This document shows positions 45,922-54,632 of a DNA stretch of 64,000 nt, piece after piece (the first letter of the stretch is position 1; the number at the start of each line of letters is the position of its first letter). A program made the translations under genes and the position numbers. Where the stretch lies: assembly GCF_000317555.1 (NCBI RefSeq), contig NC_019745.1, positions 3,286,001 through 3,350,000 on the forward strand, in the 5' to 3' direction. The DNA is from Gloeocapsa sp. PCC 7428 (GTDB taxonomy: Bacteria; Cyanobacteriota; Cyanobacteriia; Cyanobacteriales; Chroococcidiopsidaceae). The notes beneath the pieces are model-generated. The model was not told the origin of the DNA. It saw only the letters and a program-made list of their open reading frames with translations, and ran no database searches.

Positions 45922-45975
45922 TCAGAATCCAGGGTTTTTTATAAGTAGCTTCTCATCTGGATTCTGACTTTTTTT
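45922..45975 (+). terminator. intrinsic terminator downstream of phaC
   Basis: TCAGAATCCAG (45922-45932) and CTGGATTCTGA (45957-45967) form a perfect 11-bp stem with a 24-base loop, followed by CTTTTTTT. On the plus strand this is a good intrinsic terminator. It also lies just past the 3' end of the convergent phasin gene and could act on it weakly. Confidence 0.75.
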
Positions 45976-46001
45976 ATCGAGTTGGCTCAATAGTTCAAGA
46001 C

Positions 46002-46280
46002 TCACTCAGCTTTTTGAGGTTGTGCTTTCCGTAGGGTTTTAAAATATCCATCCCACAATTGCTGCTGAATTTCAATTGACATCCGAGCGATTAGAGCTTG
46101 AGTTTCTAACGAATTTCTTATTAATTCCTCTTGAAAGTTCACTGTTTTTTCAAAAGTATCTGAAAATCGCGTGTTGAAATTCTCCATACTTGGCATGGTG
46201 TCATTCCAGTTATTAAAAGCAGCCCGTTGAACTTCGCTCAACTGTCGAAAAAACTGTTCAACATTACTCGACCAATCCAT
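46002..46280 (-). CDS. phaP: phasin-like granule-associated protein
   Basis: A 92-residue helical protein (MDWSSNVEQFFRQLSEVQRA, then VNFQEELIRNSLETQALIAR) with amphipathic character and no cysteine, similar in size and pattern to the cyanobacterial phasin PhaP that coats PHA granules and limits their number and size. It lies between phaC and phaA on the opposite strand. Assignment rests on sequence pattern and position; phasins are poorly conserved. Confidence 0.8.
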   Translation of the reverse strand: MDWSSNVEQFFRQLSEVQRAAFNNWNDTMPSMENFNTRFSDTFEKTVNFQEELIRNSLETQALIARMSIEIQQQLWDGYFKTLRKAQPQKAE

Positions 46281-46509
46281 AGCGATCGCTCCTACATTTA
46301 AATGAAATATCCTAACTATCTATTAACAATAATCTTGACAAATAAGCAAGCACAAATACTAAATTCACAAAGATAAAACATAAATTAATATACTCTTCCT
46401 CCTACTCTAAACTTTGTGTTCTAGCCTAGCGCCTACGGCTAACGGCAACTCTTACGGGGGATGCGCCAATGTGGTTCGTTAAAAAATCCATTTCACTCAA
46501 TAAAGTTAT
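46281..46509. other. intergenic before phaA, with a repeat remnant
   Basis: Contains GCCTAGCGCCTACGGCTAAC and GTGGTTCGTTAAAAAATCCA near 46424-46495, a decayed relative of part of the element at 53943-54088 (which has GTGGTTTATTAAAAAATATT). The phaA start follows. Confidence 0.45.
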
Positions 46510-47695
46510 ATGCAAGAAGCCTATATCATCTCCACAGCACGTACACCCCTAGGTCGATTCGGCGGAACGCTGGCAAATTGTTCCCCAGTGGAGTTAGGTA
46601 TGCACACAATTCAAGCAGTTCTAAAACAAGCCGGAATCTCAGGCGAAGCTTTAGATTTGTATGTCTTTGGCAACGTCCTCCGCGCCGGACACGGACAATC
46701 ATTACCGCGTCAAGCCGCTTTAAAAGCGGGAATTCCCGAATCAGTAAACGGATACGCCGTTGATATGGTTTGCTCGTCAGCAATGATGAGCGTCATTAAT
46801 GCAACCACTGCGATTCACGCCCAAGCCGCAGATATCGTCCTTGCAGGCGGAATGGAATCAATGTCTCAGACAGGGTTTTTGCTATCGCACCGCGCGCGAT
46901 GGGGATACAAATCGCTGAGTTCGCCAGAGCAACTCATCGATATCCTACTCTACGACGGTCTTACCGATCCCACATCTTCAGAAACTATGGGAGAACAAGC
47001 GGAGCGCTTAGCATCAACTTACAATATCACGCGGGCAGAGTTAGATGAAGTTGCGCTGTATTCGCACCAACGCGCCGCGATCGCCACCGCACAAGGAACG
47101 TTCAAACGCGAAATTGTCCCGATTGAGGTCAAAAGCAAGACAGGAATGCTCGTTGTCGATCAAGATGAAGGAATTCGCCCAGAAAGCACATTGGAGAGTC
47201 TCAGCAAGCTCAAACCCGCGTTTATCGAGGATGGCATCTTTACGGCTGGTAACAGCAGTCAACTATCGGATGGAGCTGCAGCGCTGGTTGTAGCAAGCAA
47301 AAAAGCTGTGGAACAGACTCAAACCGATCGCGCGGATTTTTGGTGGAACGTGGGTAGGTGGAGAAACTTGGCGCTTTCCAGAAGTCCCAATTGTGGCAGT
47401 GCAAAAGCTATTAGCCAAGCTGAAGATGAGAATCTACGATTTTGACTTGTTTGAGAATAACGAAGCGTTTGCATTAAGCAACGTGTTATTTAATCGACTC
47501 CTCGGTGTCCCCTACGAGAAGCTCAATGTTCATGGCGGCGCGATCGCGCTGGGACACCCGATCGGCGCTTCTGGGGCGCGAATCATCGTAACGTTACTCA
47601 ATGCGTTGCAGGAACGCGATGCACACTTAGGGTTAGCTGCGGTTTGTCATGGTACAGGCGGCGGGACAGCGATCGCCGTCGAGCGATTGAGATAA
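46510..47695 (+). pseudogene. phaA: acetyl-CoA acetyltransferase (PhaA), one frameshift
   Basis: Beta-ketothiolase that would condense two acetyl-CoA for PHA synthesis. The first frame (46510 to about 47320) has YIISTARTPLGRFGG at the N-terminus, the acyl-accepting cysteine in MVCSSAMMSVINA near residue 90, and QLSDGAAALVVASKKA. Right after, in another frame, LKPIARIFGGTWVGGETWRF continues the thiolase, then LFENNEAFALSNVL, GGAIALGHPIGASGARI and the second catalytic cysteine CHGTGGGTAIAVERL to 47695. The break is at about 47301-47326, a single-base shift (+1). No slippery heptamer is obvious, so programmed frameshifting is unlikely. All catalytic residues are otherwise kept; damage is recent or an assembly error. 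Confidence 0.88.
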
Positions 47696-47779
47696 AGATT
47701 GGGGAATGAGTAATAGATATTCTCAATACATTATCAATTACCAGTTTTGAGTTTATATTCACTTTGTAGCGAGTAACCG

Positions 47780-48499
47780 ATGATCTCTTTAGGGCTAGAG
47801 GATAAAGTTGTTTTCGTCACTGGTGGTAATCGCGGGATTGGAGCCGCCACTGTTGCATTACTCGAACACTTGGGCGCTAAAGTTGCTTATACGCATCGCA
47901 GCGATCGCATTAATCCCTATGGTATGGCGATCGCTGCTGACGTTACCAATGGCTCAGCGATGGAGCAAGTCGTCGAAAAGATTGAACAAACATTAGGTTC
48001 GATTTATGGAGTTGTAGCGAATGCAGGAATAACACGCGACAATTTTTTCCCCAAACAAACGACTTCAGACTGGGATGCAGTTATTGACACGAATTTGAAG
48101 GGAGTCTATCACACGCTCATGCCTGTGATTCCCAAGATGTACGAGCGTGGTGAAGGCTCGGTTGTCTGCATTAGTTCCATTTCCGGCGAACGTGGTAACG
48201 TTGGTCAAACGAACTATGCCGCATCTAAAGCAGGTTTGATTGGTCTAACGAAAACACTCGCATTAGAGGCAGCGCGATACGGAGTACGAGCTAATGTCGT
48301 AGCACCAGGATTTATCGATACAGAGATGCTCCAGAGTGTACCAGATAAAGTCAAGCAACGCATTCTGTCTGAGGTTCCTCTACGTCGCTTTGGCAAGCCT
48401 GAAGAGGTTGCTTGGGCAGTAGCGTTTTTACTTTCGCCGATCGCAAGTAGCTATGTTACAGGTACAGTCTTGCGTGTTAATGGCGCTTGTCATACTTGA
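47780..48499 (+). CDS. phaB: acetoacetyl-CoA reductase (PhaB)
   Basis: A 239-residue NADPH-dependent SDR that reduces acetoacetyl-CoA to (R)-3-hydroxybutyryl-CoA, the monomer for PhaEC. It shows VVFVTGGNRGIGAATV, VVANAGITRDNFF, the catalytic SSISGERGNVGQTNYAASKA (S, Y and K together) and NVVAPGFIDTEM. FabG-like function cannot be fully excluded by sequence, but the context (84 bp after phaA) supports PhaB. The last codons overlap the first frame of the truncated brnT. Confidence 0.92.
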   Translation: MISLGLEDKVVFVTGGNRGIGAATVALLEHLGAKVAYTHRSDRINPYGMAIAADVTNGSAMEQVVEKIEQTLGSIYGVVANAGITRDNFFPKQTTSDWDAVIDTNLKGVYHTLMPVIPKMYERGEGSVVCISSISGERGNVGQTNYAASKAGLIGLTKTLALEAARYGVRANVVAPGFIDTEMLQSVPDKVKQRILSEVPLRRFGKPEEVAWAVAFLLSPIASSYVTGTVLRVNGACHT

Positions 48500-48732
48500 A
48501 CAATGTCACGTTCTTCGATTCTGTAACGGTTTTTGCTGACCCGTATCTGTTGATCGCAGATGATACTAAGCATTCTCAAACAGAAAAGAGAGAACAGGCT
48601 ATCGGGGAGGCAGAAAGCGGAAAAATCCTTGTAGTCGTCTTCACAAGGAGGGCAAATAGCATTCGCATAATCAGTGCAAGACCAGCAAATAAAAAGGAGC
48701 GAAAATTATATGCCCAAAGAACAACAAAATGA
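48487..48732 (+). pseudogene. brnT: BrnT-type toxin, N-terminally truncated
   Basis: This frame translates to VTFFDSVTVFADPYLLIADD, then TEKREQAIGEAESGKILVVV, then RIISARPANKKERKLYAQR, which is the BrnT RNase toxin from its second strand to the end. The normal first 20-25 residues (F-E-W-D-x-x-K-x-x-x-N-x-x-K-H-G) are absent: the frame starts at a TTG inside phaB. Either the toxin is expressed in a shortened form or it is dead. The overlap with brnA (23 bp) is as expected for a BrnT-BrnA operon. Confidence 0.78.
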
Positions 48733-49006
48733 ATTTCCTGTTGACCGTGCAAGACGCGTTTCAGATGAAGAAACAGCAGAATTTAGAAAGGCAATCGAAG
48801 AGCAGTTTGGTGTAACACTTCGTAAAAGGGGCAGACCAGCAAAGAGTAAATCAGAGAAGTACGTTCAAGTGTCGCTTCGCCTCGATCCTGCTGTGATTAA
48901 TTGGGCTAAAGAACAAGCAGAACGTGAAGGAATTGGATACCAAACTGTAATCAACAACACTCTCAATCAAGCACGCAAAAGATCTTCTCAACACGTCAAG
49001 AAATAG
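48710..49006 (+). CDS. brnA: BrnA-type antitoxin (ribbon-helix-helix)
   Basis: A 98-residue antitoxin. Start at 48710 with AAGGAG about 10 nt upstream; the frame is open from 48674. The N-terminal half wraps the toxin (PVDRARRVSDEETAEFRKAI), and the C-terminal half has a DNA-binding ribbon-helix-helix (KYVQVSLRLDPAVINWAKEQ, then GYQTVINNTL). It overlaps brnT by 23 bp. With its toxin partner truncated, the antitoxin may be a relic or may be silencing other BrnT proteins. Confidence 0.85.
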   Translation: MPKEQQNEFPVDRARRVSDEETAEFRKAIEEQFGVTLRKRGRPAKSKSEKYVQVSLRLDPAVINWAKEQAEREGIGYQTVINNTLNQARKRSSQHVKK

Positions 49007-49043
49007 AAGCTTAAAACAGTACCCAAACTGCCATAGATCTAGC

Positions 49044-49955
49044 TTACTTAACTTCAACTAAAAACTGATTCACTGCGTTACTGAAGAGATCAGGACGTTC
49101 GACATGAGGTAAGTGACCGCAATATGGTATGTAAGCAAGTTGTCCTCGCTGTAGTCGGCTGACGGCGGTTTCTGCTTGATATTTGGGGAAAACCGAGTCA
49201 TTCGTACCCCACAAAACAAGTGTTGGTATCGTCAATTGAGGTAATGCGTCGAGTAATACCTCGCGTTGTCCGATAACATTCAACTGCGCCCGTAGTGCAG
49301 ATAAACTTGCTTCCAGAAAGCCAGGAAGTAACGACATTCGTTCTTGTTCGGCGATCCACGCCGCTGGAACTTTTCCAGGGTGATTAAAAAGTAATGTTGC
49401 CCGCAACCACGATCGCGGCTTCGCACCTAATGGAGTTTTGCACATTGCAATCATTGCCTCGCCATACCCAGGTAGAGTCAACTGCGATAGTAAGGGAGTC
49501 ACGACGTAACCCAATCCTGAACTATCTACTAGTACAAGTGACGTGACGCGATCGCCATTCGCTAACGCAAACCGCAACGCCACAATACCACCTAACGAGT
49601 TCCCAGCCACTACTGCGCTGTCTATTTCCAGCACATTCAGAAAGTCATTCACAAACTGTGTTAAAAAGTCGAGTGAATAATTAAGGTTAGGTTTGCTACT
49701 GTCACCAAACCCAGGAAAATCCGGCGCATAGACGCGGTACTGAGTCGCTAATTGTGGCAATACCCAAGACCAATCAACAGCACTAGCCGCATTTCCATGT
49801 AGCAGCACTAATGGTAAACCCTCATCACCTGCTGTAAAGTAACGGATAGTAAAACCATTGATATTAATTTGCTGTTCTTTTACTACAGTATTCACACTTA
49901 GCTCCACTGCTAATTTTTGCTGGATTAGTTTCAAGAATAAATAATATTTCAGCAA
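49044..49955 (-). CDS. alpha/beta hydrolase
   Basis: A 303-residue cytosolic hydrolase. LVLLHGNAASAVDW is the oxyanion motif near residue 50, GNSLGGIVALRFAL the nucleophile elbow near residue 118, LVLWGTNDSVFP gives the aspartate and YCGHLPHVERPD the histidine near residue 283. It resembles the haloalkane-dehalogenase/epoxide-hydrolase branch and bacterial C-C hydrolases. Substrate unknown. Convergent with brnA. Confidence 0.88.
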   Translation of the reverse strand: MLKYYLFLKLIQQKLAVELSVNTVVKEQQININGFTIRYFTAGDEGLPLVLLHGNAASAVDWSWVLPQLATQYRVYAPDFPGFGDSSKPNLNYSLDFLTQFVNDFLNVLEIDSAVVAGNSLGGIVALRFALANGDRVTSLVLVDSSGLGYVVTPLLSQLTLPGYGEAMIAMCKTPLGAKPRSWLRATLLFNHPGKVPAAWIAEQERMSLLPGFLEASLSALRAQLNVIGQREVLLDALPQLTIPTLVLWGTNDSVFPKYQAETAVSRLQRGQLAYIPYCGHLPHVERPDLFSNAVNQFLVEVK

Positions 49956-50362
49956 TATAAATTCATTGTGACTTAGTGATTGTTATTTGCCACTAACCAT
50001 TCCTACTTAGCCGACAGTTGGTAGCATTCATAAAGCCTTTAGTAGTGCTACTCAAATGCAGTATCCTTCTATCATTTTGCCAGCTTAAACATAATAAAAA
50101 GCCTGAAGTGTTAAAAACAAAAACCTTAACAGCAGAAATCTTCTGTAGGTTTTGCATCTCACCACTTTCAGGCAAGTAGGTACACACGATCAAAGAATTC
50201 ACTAATACATAACATAGCTTCTAATACTGTGCCAAAACCTTAACTCAAGAAGTAGATACCTGTTAAATATTTGTGTTGGTAAAGATACAAGTTACTGTTA
50301 TGCAGTGGCAGTTTATTTTTGTAATATAACTTATTAAATTATCTGCAAACTTCTCTTTGAAA

Positions 50363-50448
50363 GTATAGCAGAGGTCAGGGTTAAAAGTAAGTTGGGGTGA
50401 AAGTTCTGAGCTTCTATGATGTCCTAACCTATGCTTCGACTGCTATAC
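50363..50448 (-). repeat. MITE-like element, TATAGCAG ends
   Basis: GTATAGCAG (50363-50371) and CTGCTATAC (50440-50448) form perfect 9-bp inverted ends. Read on the minus strand, it matches the element at 20949-21054 with GTTAGGACATCATAGAAGCT and CCCTGACCTCTGC. Non-coding, 86 bp. Confidence 0.65.
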
Positions 50449-50512
50449 ATAGCATTTCTAGTTGGGTTAGGCATCGATTAGCGTTAACAAAATTCACGTA
50501 AAATCATGTCGA

Positions 50513-50680
50513 TTTGAAGTTACTACAAATAGGCAGCTTCGGGAGCCTGCGCCGTGCGGGAGGTCGGTTGCGTGCGGAGGTGTCCTCCGTTGAGCAAACC
50601 GACTGTAGGGTAAACCCCCGTTGAGGCGACTGGCGTGGGCAGAGGAGAAATGATTTGTCGTTTTTATTTAGCGAAATGTA
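50513..50680 (+). repeat. dispersed repeat with GC-rich palindromic insert
   Basis: Starts TTGAAGTTACTACAAATAGG and ends AGAGGAGAAATGATTTGTCG, then TTTTTATTTAGCGAAATG. These two outer parts match the compact element at 53397-53475. The middle (50531-50640) is an insert sharing words with 23651-23740 and holding CGGAGG-TGT-CCTCCG. Confidence 0.65.
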
Positions 50681-50785
50681 GAGCAAAACGCATTCAGCTT
50701 AGGACAAGTATATTGAGTAAATGTATGACTCGATAAAGCTTTTAAAAAAGCTAAGAGCTAACAGCTAATTGCTAACTGCTATATC
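50678..50785 (-). repeat. MITE-like element related to 54837-54936
   Basis: Read on the minus strand: TATAGCAGTTAGCAATTAGC, later TTTTAAAAGCTTTATCG, AATATACTTGTCCTAA and TTTTGCTCTAC. All of these match the element at 54837-54936 in order. The ends are partly decayed here. Confidence 0.6.
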
Positions 50786-50824
50786 AGTTCTGATTGATTA
50801 AAAATGACACGATTAACTCACACT

Positions 50825-50849
50825 AAAAAATCCCCGCCTTGCGACGAGG
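50825..50849 (-). terminator. intrinsic terminator of psaB
   Basis: On the minus strand: CCTCGTC-GCAA-GGCGGGG, a 7-bp stem (with two G-T wobbles) closed by a GNRA-type tetraloop, followed by ATTTTTT. It lies 38 bp after the psaB stop. A classical intrinsic terminator, one of the clearest in the window. Confidence 0.8.
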
Positions 50850-50886
50850 AGTTATATTTATTCAAACTGAAATTCAACTAACTAAA

Positions 50887-53103
50887 TTAGCCAAATTTAC
50901 CAGCAGTTGAGGCTATGAGGAAAGCAGCATAAGTGAGGATATAGCCAACCGTAAAGTGAGCTAAACCAGTCAACCAACCTTGGACGATTGATAGCGAAAC
51001 TGGCTTATCCTTCCAGCGGACTAAGTTAGCAAGTGGCGTGCGTTCGTGCGCCCAAACGAGCGTTTCGATTAACTCTTGCCAGTAGCCTCGCCACGAGATC
51101 AAGAACATGAAGCCGGTTGCCCAAACGAGGTGTCCGAATAAGAACATCCAAGCCCAAACCGACAGGTTATTCATGCCATAGGGGTTATAACCGTTGATTA
51201 GCTGTGCGGAGTATAACCACAAGTAATCGCGCAGCCAGCCCATTAGATACGTTGAAGACTCGTTAAACTGGGCAACGTTACCTTGCCAAATGCCAAGATG
51301 TTTCCAGTGCCAATAGAACGTCGTCCAACCCAGTAGGTTCAGCATCCAGAAGGTAGCAAGGAAGAAAGATTGCTCCCAAGCGGAAGTTTGACAAGTACCG
51401 CCACGACCAGGACCATCACAGGGGAAGGTGAAGCCAAAGTCTTTTTTATCGGGAAACAGCTTGCTACCACGGGCATCTAATGCACCCTTAACACAAATTA
51501 AAACTGTAGTGTGTAGACCCAGCGCGATCGCATGGTGTACTAAGAAGTCTCCAGGACCAATCGTCAAGAATAACGAGTTAGTACCGTTATTGATTGCATC
51601 TAACCAGCCTGGTAGCCATGCTGCACCCGCAGTAGACGCAATACTATCTGGATTTGATAGTAGCGTGTCAAAGCCATACAGTACTTTACCGTGCGAAGCT
51701 TGAATGAATTGCGCAAATACTGGCTCAATCAAAATTTGCTTTTCCGGTGTACCGAAGGCAACAACAACGTCGTTATGTACGTAGAGTCCTAGAGTGTGGA
51801 AACCCAAGAACAGCGATACCCAACTCAAGTGCGAGATAATCGCTTCTTTGTGTTGTAGTACGCGATCAAGTACGTTACCTTTATTTTGCTCCTCGTCGTA
51901 GTCGCGTATCCAGAAGATCGCGGCGTGGGCAAACGCACCAATCATCAAGAATCCAGCAATATACTGGTGATGCGTGTACAATGCGGCTTGCGTCGTAAAG
52001 TCTTGCCCGATGAACGCATACGGAGGTAGGGCATACATATGCTGTGCTACCAGCGACAGCGCAGTACCGAGTGCTGCTAGGTGGATCGATAATTGAAAGT
52101 GCAGCGAGTTGTTATAGGTGTCGTACAGCCCTTGGTGTGGCAAGTTGAATTGACCTTCGGTTCTTACACCAAAGAAGTTTTTGGCATTGAGCATCTCTTT
52201 GATGCTGTGACCAATTCCGAAGTTCGTCCGGTACATATGACCGGCAATAATGAAGATAACGGCGATCGCTAAGTGGTGATGCGCCATATCCGTCAGCCAC
52301 AACGACTGCGTTTGCGGATGGAAACCACCTAAAAACGTCAGAATTGCACTTCCTGACCCTTGCGATGTGCCAAATATATGATTTGCTGTGTCAGGATTCG
52401 CTGCGTAAACACCCCAGTTCCCTGTAAAGAATGGTCTTAATCCTTCGGGATGAGGAAGTGTTGTTAAGAAGTTATCCCAACCGACGTGCTGTCCGCGCGA
52501 TTCGGGAATTGCAACGTGAACCAAGTGACCTGTCCATGCAAGTGCGCTGACGCCAAACAAACCTGCCAAGTGGTGGTTGAGGCGTGGTTCTGCACTTTTG
52601 AACCAAGTCAAGCTAGGACTATACTTCGGCTGCAAGTGCAACCAACCCGCAAACAAAAATAACGCCGCTAGCAGCAACAAAAAGACTGCGCCGCTGTATA
52701 AATCGTTATTCGTCCGCATCCCGATTGTGTACCACCAGTGATAAACACCAGAGTATGCAATATTAACGGGGTAGCTAGCACCACCTTGCGTAAACGCATC
52801 GACTGCGGCTTTACCAAAATGAGGGTCCCAAATTGCGTGCGCAATGGGACGGACATTTAATGGATCTTTAATCCATTGTTCAAAGTTACCTTGCCAGGCG
52901 ACGTGGAACAGCAAGCTTGATGTCCACAGAAAAATGATCGCCACGTGACCGAAGTGAGTCGCGAAGATTCTTTGATAAAGCTTCTCTTCGGTCATCCCAT
53001 CATGGCTTTCAAAGTCGTTGCCCATGGCAATCCCGTACCACAGACGCCGTGTCGTCGGGTCCTGGGCGAGATCCTGGCTAAACTTGGGAAATTTTGTTGC
53101 CAT
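50887..53103 (-). CDS. psaB: photosystem I P700 apoprotein A2, stand-alone paralogue
   Basis: A 738-residue PsaB with eleven membrane helices. The Fx iron-sulfur loop [15 protein letters not shown] is complete, both ends ([20 protein letters not shown] and [20 protein letters not shown]) are typical. But it differs from standard PsaB: GNDFESH follows WYGIAM, and after NPDSIASTA a loop normally reading about YPNYGNV before WLPGW is replaced by GAA. There is no psaA upstream, whereas standard psaA-psaB are one operon. I recall that Nostoc and Anabaena also have a lone extra psaB linked to heterocysts; whether this is its orthologue needs a tree. It ends with a good terminator. Confidence 0.93.
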   Translation of the reverse strand: MATKFPKFSQDLAQDPTTRRLWYGIAMGNDFESHDGMTEEKLYQRIFATHFGHVAIIFLWTSSLLFHVAWQGNFEQWIKDPLNVRPIAHAIWDPHFGKAAVDAFTQGGASYPVNIAYSGVYHWWYTIGMRTNNDLYSGAVFLLLLAALFLFAGWLHLQPKYSPSLTWFKSAEPRLNHHLAGLFGVSALAWTGHLVHVAIPESRGQHVGWDNFLTTLPHPEGLRPFFTGNWGVYAANPDTANHIFGTSQGSGSAILTFLGGFHPQTQSLWLTDMAHHHLAIAVIFIIAGHMYRTNFGIGHSIKEMLNAKNFFGVRTEGQFNLPHQGLYDTYNNSLHFQLSIHLAALGTALSLVAQHMYALPPYAFIGQDFTTQAALYTHHQYIAGFLMIGAFAHAAIFWIRDYDEEQNKGNVLDRVLQHKEAIISHLSWVSLFLGFHTLGLYVHNDVVVAFGTPEKQILIEPVFAQFIQASHGKVLYGFDTLLSNPDSIASTAGAAWLPGWLDAINNGTNSLFLTIGPGDFLVHHAIALGLHTTVLICVKGALDARGSKLFPDKKDFGFTFPCDGPGRGGTCQTSAWEQSFFLATFWMLNLLGWTTFYWHWKHLGIWQGNVAQFNESSTYLMGWLRDYLWLYSAQLINGYNPYGMNNLSVWAWMFLFGHLVWATGFMFLISWRGYWQELIETLVWAHERTPLANLVRWKDKPVSLSIVQGWLTGLAHFTVGYILTYAAFLIASTAGKFG

Positions 53104-53385
53104 ATGCTCTACTAAAATCCTCCATTCAGGAAATTGTTGTTGCTAATCCACTGCGAACTAGCAACACGTAGTCATAACTAAGCACCCTTTCTGGCTTATA
53201 TTGGAGGTCGATTTATTTGATAAAGGCAGTACCCTTATCTCTTATTTAAGTCATTTTATAAAGCAATTTCCTCCTAAATAACTTTCTTAAAGAAATGAAA
53301 TATTCAAGAATATAAATCAAGTTTGTGATCATTTTTACTATGCTTTTTCACATAGAATTTTCTGCCAAATACAGCTAGACAACTT

Positions 53386-53480
53386 ATACCATTTCACTTT
53401 GAAGTTACTACAGTTAGGCAGTAGAGGAGCAGAGGAGCAAAGGAGAAATGATTTTTGGGTTTTATTTATTGAAATGGTAT
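53386..53480 (+). repeat. 95-bp MITE-like element with 11-bp inverted ends
   Basis: ATACCATTTCA (53386-53396) and TGAAATGGTAT (53470-53480) are perfect 11-bp inverted repeats. Inside: GAAGTTACTACAGTTAGGCA, then AGAGGAGCAAAGGAGAAATG and TTTTATTTAT. Longer relatives with an insert lie at 50513-50680 and 23651-23790. Confidence 0.75.
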
Positions 53481-53942
53481 TAGCTAACTTGGTACTAGTA
53501 ATCTACCCAAACTCCTTTAGCAACACAAGTAGGTTTTTAACCTCTGCAAATATGGTTTACAGTTGTGCTTGGATTATTTTGAGTATAGTAATATCTGACT
53601 AATTGTACTTTTTAGACTATTTTGGAGGCTTATACTAGCCAAATAACAACAAACTAACCAAAAATAAGTCTCATTATTAAAATAACGACATTATAGCTGT
53701 CTGGTTAGCTGATTTTCACTGACATTCTTAATGATAATCTGATTTACAGATAAAGCTGTATCTCAGTATTAAAACACTGACGATTAATTGCAAATTTTCT
53801 TTCTAACTAAAGACAGATAGTGTTTTTAAAATTCTTTGTGATAAAAAATACGTTTTCATTTATTACTTGTCAAGCCAATACTGGATAATTCGCCAATCGC
53901 TACCTAACAAGCACTGATATCATCGTTATTAGTGGTTAGTGA

Positions 53943-54088
53943 CTATAGCAGTCCTAAATCATTCGTGAAAAACCTCTCTTAACTTTTCTCTTTGTGTCCT
54001 ACTCTACGAGAAGCCGCCCTACGGGCGTCTATGTACCTTTGTGGTTTATTAAAAAATATTTTTCACAACTCAAATAGGATCGCTATAG
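53943..54088 (+). repeat. 146-bp MITE-like element with 14-bp imperfect inverted ends
   Basis: CTATAGCAGTCCTA (53943-53956) and TAGGATCGCTATAG (54075-54088) match at 12 of 14 positions as inverted ends. The middle has CTTTGTGTCCTACTCTACGA and GCCGCCCTACGGGCG. The outer TATAGCAG word is shared with elements at 50363, 50678 and 54837. Confidence 0.7.
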
Positions 54089-54257
54089 TTACTAGTCACC
54101 AGTCACCTTTACTGATCATTTTTGTTAACACTAATCAACCGGATTTGATATGATAACGCTGACAATGAGAATAAAGAACAAAATTCATTTACGGTCGTTG
54201 TTGCATCGATTTACTTGAGCGGCTGACCTACTCTTCTACATGATGTTATAGTGATCC

Positions 54258-54632
54258 TTAGCGCAAAAATACGGCAATTCTTGCCAAGAGTTCTTCAAAA
54301 TCAACAGGTTTGCGAATAAAATCGTTTGCTCCCGCATCCAATCCTAATTTCGAGTGGGCTTGTTCGTGGGCTGTAACGAGCAGGATGGGAAGCGAAGGTA
54401 AGCTGTAATTTTGACGAATCCGTCGAGTGACTTCATAGCCACTCATGTCTGGTAGCATCACATCGAGCAGCACTAAGTCGGGTAACTTAGTTAATATTTG
54501 GCTGAGGGCTTGGCTACCGTTATCAGCCGTTTCAACCTCAAATCCCTCTGCTTCTAAAAACGTTTGCAGTAAAAACAGATTATCTGCTATGTCGTCTACA
54601 ACCAAGATGCAGTAGTTGCGAGAAAATGGCAC
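54258..54632 (-). CDS. single-domain response regulator (CheY-like)
   Basis: A 124-residue receiver domain with no output domain. The acidic pair VVDDIADN, the phospho-acceptor aspartate in LVLLDVMLPDMSGYEV near residue 57, the switch Thr in LLVTAHEQ and the lysine in FIRKPVDFEEL are all present. It probably relays phosphate from a histidine kinase; the 1209-aa hybrid kinase 450 bp upstream on the same strand is the natural candidate. Confidence 0.93.
   Translation of the reverse strand: MPFSRNYCILVVDDIADNLFLLQTFLEAEGFEVETADNGSQALSQILTKLPDLVLLDVMLPDMSGYEVTRRIRQNYSLPSLPILLVTAHEQAHSKLGLDAGANDFIRKPVDFEELLARIAVFLR

Larger units (their letters stand above)
49956..50886. other. intergenic region with several repeats
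   Basis: About 930 bases with no supported gene. It holds a MITE-like element (50363-50448), a longer dispersed repeat (50513-50680), another element in reverse orientation (50678-50785) and the psaB terminator (50825-50849). Frames open at 49993-50202 and 50504-50686 fall on repeats or have no ribosome site. Confidence 0.6.
53104..54257. other. long intergenic region upstream of psaB, repeats only
   Basis: About 1150 bases without a supported gene, between psaB and a response regulator. It holds two inverted-repeat elements (53386-53480 and 53943-54088). The 200 bases right before psaB likely contain its promoter. The 67-codon frame at 53399-53602 is inside the first element and is not called. 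Confidence 0.6.

Noticed and set aside
47301-47326. Programmed frameshift in phaA
   Set aside because: There is an A-run nearby, but no slippery heptamer plus downstream structure, and thiolases are not known to use frameshifting; decay or error is more likely.
50504-50686. 60-codon minus-strand frame
   Set aside because: It lies entirely on a dispersed repeat.
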